Shown here: positions 6,270 through 7,961 of the stretch, in pieces
How the letters are laid out: each line of letters opens with the position of its first letter
How positions within the stretch are numbered: position 1 is the stretch's first letter
DNA from: Methanobacteriaceae archaeon
GTDB lineage: Archaea; Methanobacteriota; Methanobacteria; Methanobacteriales; Methanobacteriaceae
Reading direction: 5' to 3'
DNA length: 7,961 bases
NCBI GenBank assembly: GCA_900769095.1
Contig: CAAGFH010000249.1
Span: forward strand, 1 to 7,961
The notes under the pieces: model-generated
Seen by the model: the letters and a program-made list of their open reading frames with translations, nothing else
What the model was told of the DNA's origin: nothing
Database searches by the model: none
Translations under genes and position numbers: made by a program

Positions 6270-6309
6270 AAAATGTAAAAGAGATAGTAAAAAAATTACT
6301 ATCAAAAAA
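6270..6309 (-). terminator. Histone gene terminator (hairpin plus oligo-T)
   Basis: GATAGTAA (6283-6290) and TTACTATC (6296-6303) form a perfect 8-bp inverted repeat with a 5-base loop, 20 bases beyond the histone stop codon. On the minus strand there are T-runs before it (six T at 6304-6309), across the loop (seven T), and after it (four, then six T). This cluster matches the oligo-T signal that archaeal RNA polymerase uses to stop. Confidence 0.7.
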
Positions 6310-6323
6310 GATGACTAGCAAAT

Positions 6324-6524
6324 CTATTTGATTGATAATTTTACATCTTCAGCTTTTACAGTTTTTCTACCAGCGTGACGAGCAAAGCCTACAGCTTTAG
6401 CAGCAATTTCGATTCCGTAATCTTCAAGAGCTTCGGTTAAAGCAACTTTTGCATCATCACTTACTCTTTGAGCACCTGCATTTTTTAATATTCTTCCTAC
6501 AGGAGCGAATGGTAATTCTGCCAT
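6324..6524 (-). CDS. Archaeal histone (HMf family)
   Basis: This is a DNA-wrapping histone of the minimal HMf type, one histone fold with no tails, forming dimers that stack into extended nucleosome-like rods. The product has 66 residues: [33 protein letters not shown] in separate helical segments, and later the hallmark [14 protein letters not shown]. Visible DNA-binding or structural residues are R11, R20 (QRVSDDA), R53, K54 and T55, and the R53-D60 pair. The ATG three codons upstream (6533) would overlap the GAGGTG Shine-Dalgarno. The ATG at 6524 has proper spacing from it and matches the family N-terminus. The C-terminus ends at KLSIK, a few residues shorter than HMfB as I recall it. It is a single-gene unit with its own promoter and terminator. 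Confidence 0.96.
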   Translation of the reverse strand: MAELPFAPVGRILKNAGAQRVSDDAKVALTEALEDYGIEIAAKAVGFARHAGRKTVKAEDVKLSIK

Positions 6525-6565
6525 GATATACACCTCACATTTTTGTTAATAATAGTTATAATTTG

Positions 6566-6577
6566 TTTATATATAAA
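6566..6577 (-). promoter_or_regulatory. TATA box of the histone gene
   Basis: The palindromic TTTATATATAAA lies about 42 bases before the histone ATG. A start about 25 bases downstream (near 6542-6548) gives a leader of roughly 20 bases with the GAGGTG Shine-Dalgarno. This is the expected layout for a strong archaeal promoter. Because the element is palindromic, orientation is assigned from the gene. Confidence 0.6.
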
Positions 6578-6682
6578 TATATTGGTGTATTAATGTTAGT
6601 TTTTGATAATTTCAACATCATTAAAGTAACATTTATTACATTAGATTATTTAGCACTGAAATTAGAATTGTTTTTCATAGCA

Positions 6683-6766
6683 TTGCTTAAACAAAAAAAG
6701 TATTAAAAATAATAGAATAAAAAGAAATTAAAAGAAAAATAAAAGAAAAATGGATTTTAAAATCCA
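6683..6766 (-). terminator. thrC terminator (perfect palindrome plus T-rich tracts)
   Basis: The 16-base perfect palindrome TGGATTTTAAAATCCA (6751-6766) begins three bases after the thrC stop codon. On the minus strand it is followed by a long pyrimidine-rich, T-dominated stretch with repeated runs of four to seven T. The combination is a convincing archaeal terminator. It separates thrC from the histone unit. Confidence 0.75.
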
Positions 6767-6768
6767 AT

Positions 6769-7961
6769 TTATTTATTCATTAAAATGCTTCTTAAAGTGT
6801 CGATATCTGCATCAACTTGTGTAGGTTGAGTACATGCATCAATAGCAGTGTTAGGATCTTTTAATAAGTGTCCGGTTACAACACAAGTAATGGTTTCACC
6901 TTTATCGACAACACCTTCATCAACAAGTTTTTTAAGACCTGCAATTGAAGCTGCAGAAGCTGGTTCAACACCGATACCTTCAGTTCTTGCAAGTAACTTT
7001 TGTGCATCGAGAATTTCTTCATCAGTTACGGTTTCAGAATAACCGTTGGAATCATAGATTGCATTTAATGCTTTAATGTCACTTACAGGAGCACCAATAC
7101 GAATAGCTGTAGCAATAGTTTCTGGATCTTCTACAGGCACAACTCTTTTATCTTTGTTTTTGAATGCATTGGTAATAGGACATGCTCCTTCTGCTTGAAT
7201 ACCAGTCATCATTGGTAAATCTTTAATAAATCCAGCATTGTAGAATTCACTAACTCCTTTCCAAATTGCAGAAATGTTTCCAGCATTACCAACAGGCAAA
7301 ATAATCCTGTCAGGAGCTTGCCAGCCTAAATCACGAACAATTTCGTAACCGATGGTTTTTTGACCTTCTAATCTGTATGGGTTAATTGAATTTAATAAGT
7401 AAAGATGTTTTTCTAATGCAAGTGCAGTCATAGCTTCAAGAGCTTCATCGAAGTTTCCGTTAATAGACATTACTTCAGCACCGTGGAACATAGCTTGAGC
7501 TAATTTTCCTAATGCAACTTTTCCTGAAGGTAAGAATACAATACATCTTAATCCTGCACGTGCTGCATAAGCGGATAATGATGCGGAAGTATTTCCAGTT
7601 GAAGCACAACCAACAGTGCCAACACCTAATTCCATTGCTTTGGTCATACCTACAGTCATTCCTCTGTCTTTGAAACTTCCAGTTGGGTTTGAACCTTCTA
7701 CTTTAACGTATAAGTTTACTCCAAGTTCTTCACCTAATTTATCACATTTACAAAATGGAGTTCCACCTTCTTCAAGAGAAACAATTTTATTTTCGTCTAC
7801 AGGAATGCATTCTTTGAATTTCCATAAGGTGTCTTTTCTACCGTCGAAAATATCTTTAGAAACATCAATTTCGTTAACGAGTTCAAGTACAGATCCACAT
7901 TTTTCACAAGTGTAGATTACTTCATCATCATCATATTCTTGTCCACATGAAACACATCTTA
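6769..7961 (-). CDS. thrC: Threonine synthase, first residue(s) cut by the window edge
   Basis: ThrC is the PLP enzyme that turns O-phosphohomoserine into threonine, the last step of threonine synthesis. The frame is open from the right edge to the stop at 6769, giving 396 visible residues, so only the start codon and perhaps one or two residues are missing. An N-terminal zinc-ribbon-like segment shows C2, C5, C18 and C21 (RCVSCG and TCEKCG). It is followed by GRKDTLWKFKECIPV, as in archaeal threonine synthases. The PLP lysine is K97 in GSNPTGSFKDRGMT, and the phosphate-binding motif STGNTSASLSAYAARAG follows. PVGNAGNISAIWKG and EPASAASIAG are further family motifs. The internal ATG at 7659 lies after the PLP lysine and cannot be the start. 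The promoter is outside the window. Cysteate synthase is a related alternative but less likely here. Confidence 0.95.
   Translation of the reverse strand, partial: RCVSCGQEYDDDEVIYTCEKCGSVLELVNEIDVSKDIFDGRKDTLWKFKECIPVDENKIVSLEEGGTPFCKCDKLGEELGVNLYVKVEGSNPTGSFKDRGMTVGMTKAMELGVGTVGCASTGNTSASLSAYAARAGLRCIVFLPSGKVALGKLAQAMFHGAEVMSINGNFDEALEAMTALALEKHLYLLNSINPYRLEGQKTIGYEIVRDLGWQAPDRIILPVGNAGNISAIWKGVSEFYNAGFIKDLPMMTGIQAEGACPITNAFKNKDKRVVPVEDPETIATAIRIGAPVSDIKALNAIYDSNGYSETVTDEEILDAQKLLARTEGIGVEPASAASIAGLKKLVDEGVVDKGETITCVVTGHLLKDPNTAIDACTQPTQVDADIDTLRSILMNK

Larger units (their letters stand above)
5945..6282. other. Gene-free spacer between the L7Ae operon promoter and the histone terminator
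   Basis: No credible coding region, tRNA or recognisable structured RNA is visible on either strand here. The stretch holds the inverted repeats listed separately, a small TCTAG/CTAGA hairpin (6160-6173) and an orphan minus-strand TATA box (6198-6205). The rest is plain AT-rich DNA. I saw no box C/D pairs (RUGAUGA with CUGA) or H/ACA arrangement in it. Confidence 0.6.

Noticed and set aside
5945..6282. Box C/D or H/ACA guide RNA in the gene-free stretch
   Set aside because: No RUGAUGA/CUGA pairs, no ACA-ended hairpin, and very low G+C.
6525..6533. Longer histone starting at 6533 (MYI extension)
   Set aside because: That ATG overlaps the Shine-Dalgarno, and the family begins MAELP.
6769..7659. 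thrC as a 296-residue protein starting at 7659
   Set aside because: The frame is open to the window edge and includes the PLP lysine and N-terminal zinc ribbon upstream of that Met.
7616..7915. 99-codon open frame on the plus strand opposite thrC
   Set aside because: It is antisense to strongly recognised ThrC sequence, has a Ser/Pro/Leu-rich shadow composition and no family resemblance.
1..7961. CRISPR array, insertion sequence, prophage or defence island
   Set aside because: No spaced direct repeats, transposase or phage-like genes; all recognised genes are conserved housekeeping genes on one strand.

Overview
The window is a stretch of archaeal chromosome, most likely from a Methanobacteriales methanogen of the Methanobrevibacter/Methanosphaera kind. 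The grounds are archaeal-type translation and transcription genes (aIF5B, aIF2 gamma, S6e, L7Ae, L24e, S28e, RNA polymerase stalk subunit Rpo7, Spt4), a minimal archaeal histone, very AT-rich spacers, TATA-box promoters and Shine-Dalgarno sequences. The genus is inferred from composition and remembered gene order, not from a search. All recognised genes lie on the minus strand, so the region reads from right to left.

Layout in transcription order. The right edge holds threonine synthase (thrC), missing only its first residue or residues, followed by a palindrome plus T-rich terminator. Next is a one-gene histone unit with its own TATA box and a hairpin/oligo-T terminator. A gene-free stretch of about 470 bases (5856-6323) follows. 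It carries an orphan TATA box, several AT-rich inverted repeats, and the promoter and GC-rich leader of the long operon. The operon runs L7Ae - S28e - L24e - Ndk - aIF5B - S6e - aIF2 gamma - PIN protein - Rpo7 - Spt4 (cut by the left edge). Spacing is tight: ATGA overlaps join L24e/Ndk and Rpo7/Spt4, and the other gaps are 10-62 bases.

The operon combines ribosomal proteins, two translation initiation GTPases, a nucleotide kinase that can supply GTP, a PIN nuclease-like protein that may act in rRNA maturation, and the start of a transcription module. This is a known archaeal informational operon and is not a mobile or defence region.

The most interesting element is the L7Ae mRNA leader. It contains a near-textbook kink-turn core (C-stem UGGC/GCCA, 3-nt bulge GAU, opposed GA/GA) directly upstream of the Shine-Dalgarno sequence, and an alternative hairpin that excludes it. 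L7Ae is itself a kink-turn-binding protein, so this looks like an autoregulatory RNA switch. Several starts also had to be settled by eye: L7Ae at 5855, histone at 6524, aIF2 gamma from GTG, Rpo7 from TTG, and the L24e and Spt4 genes, which are short or cut.
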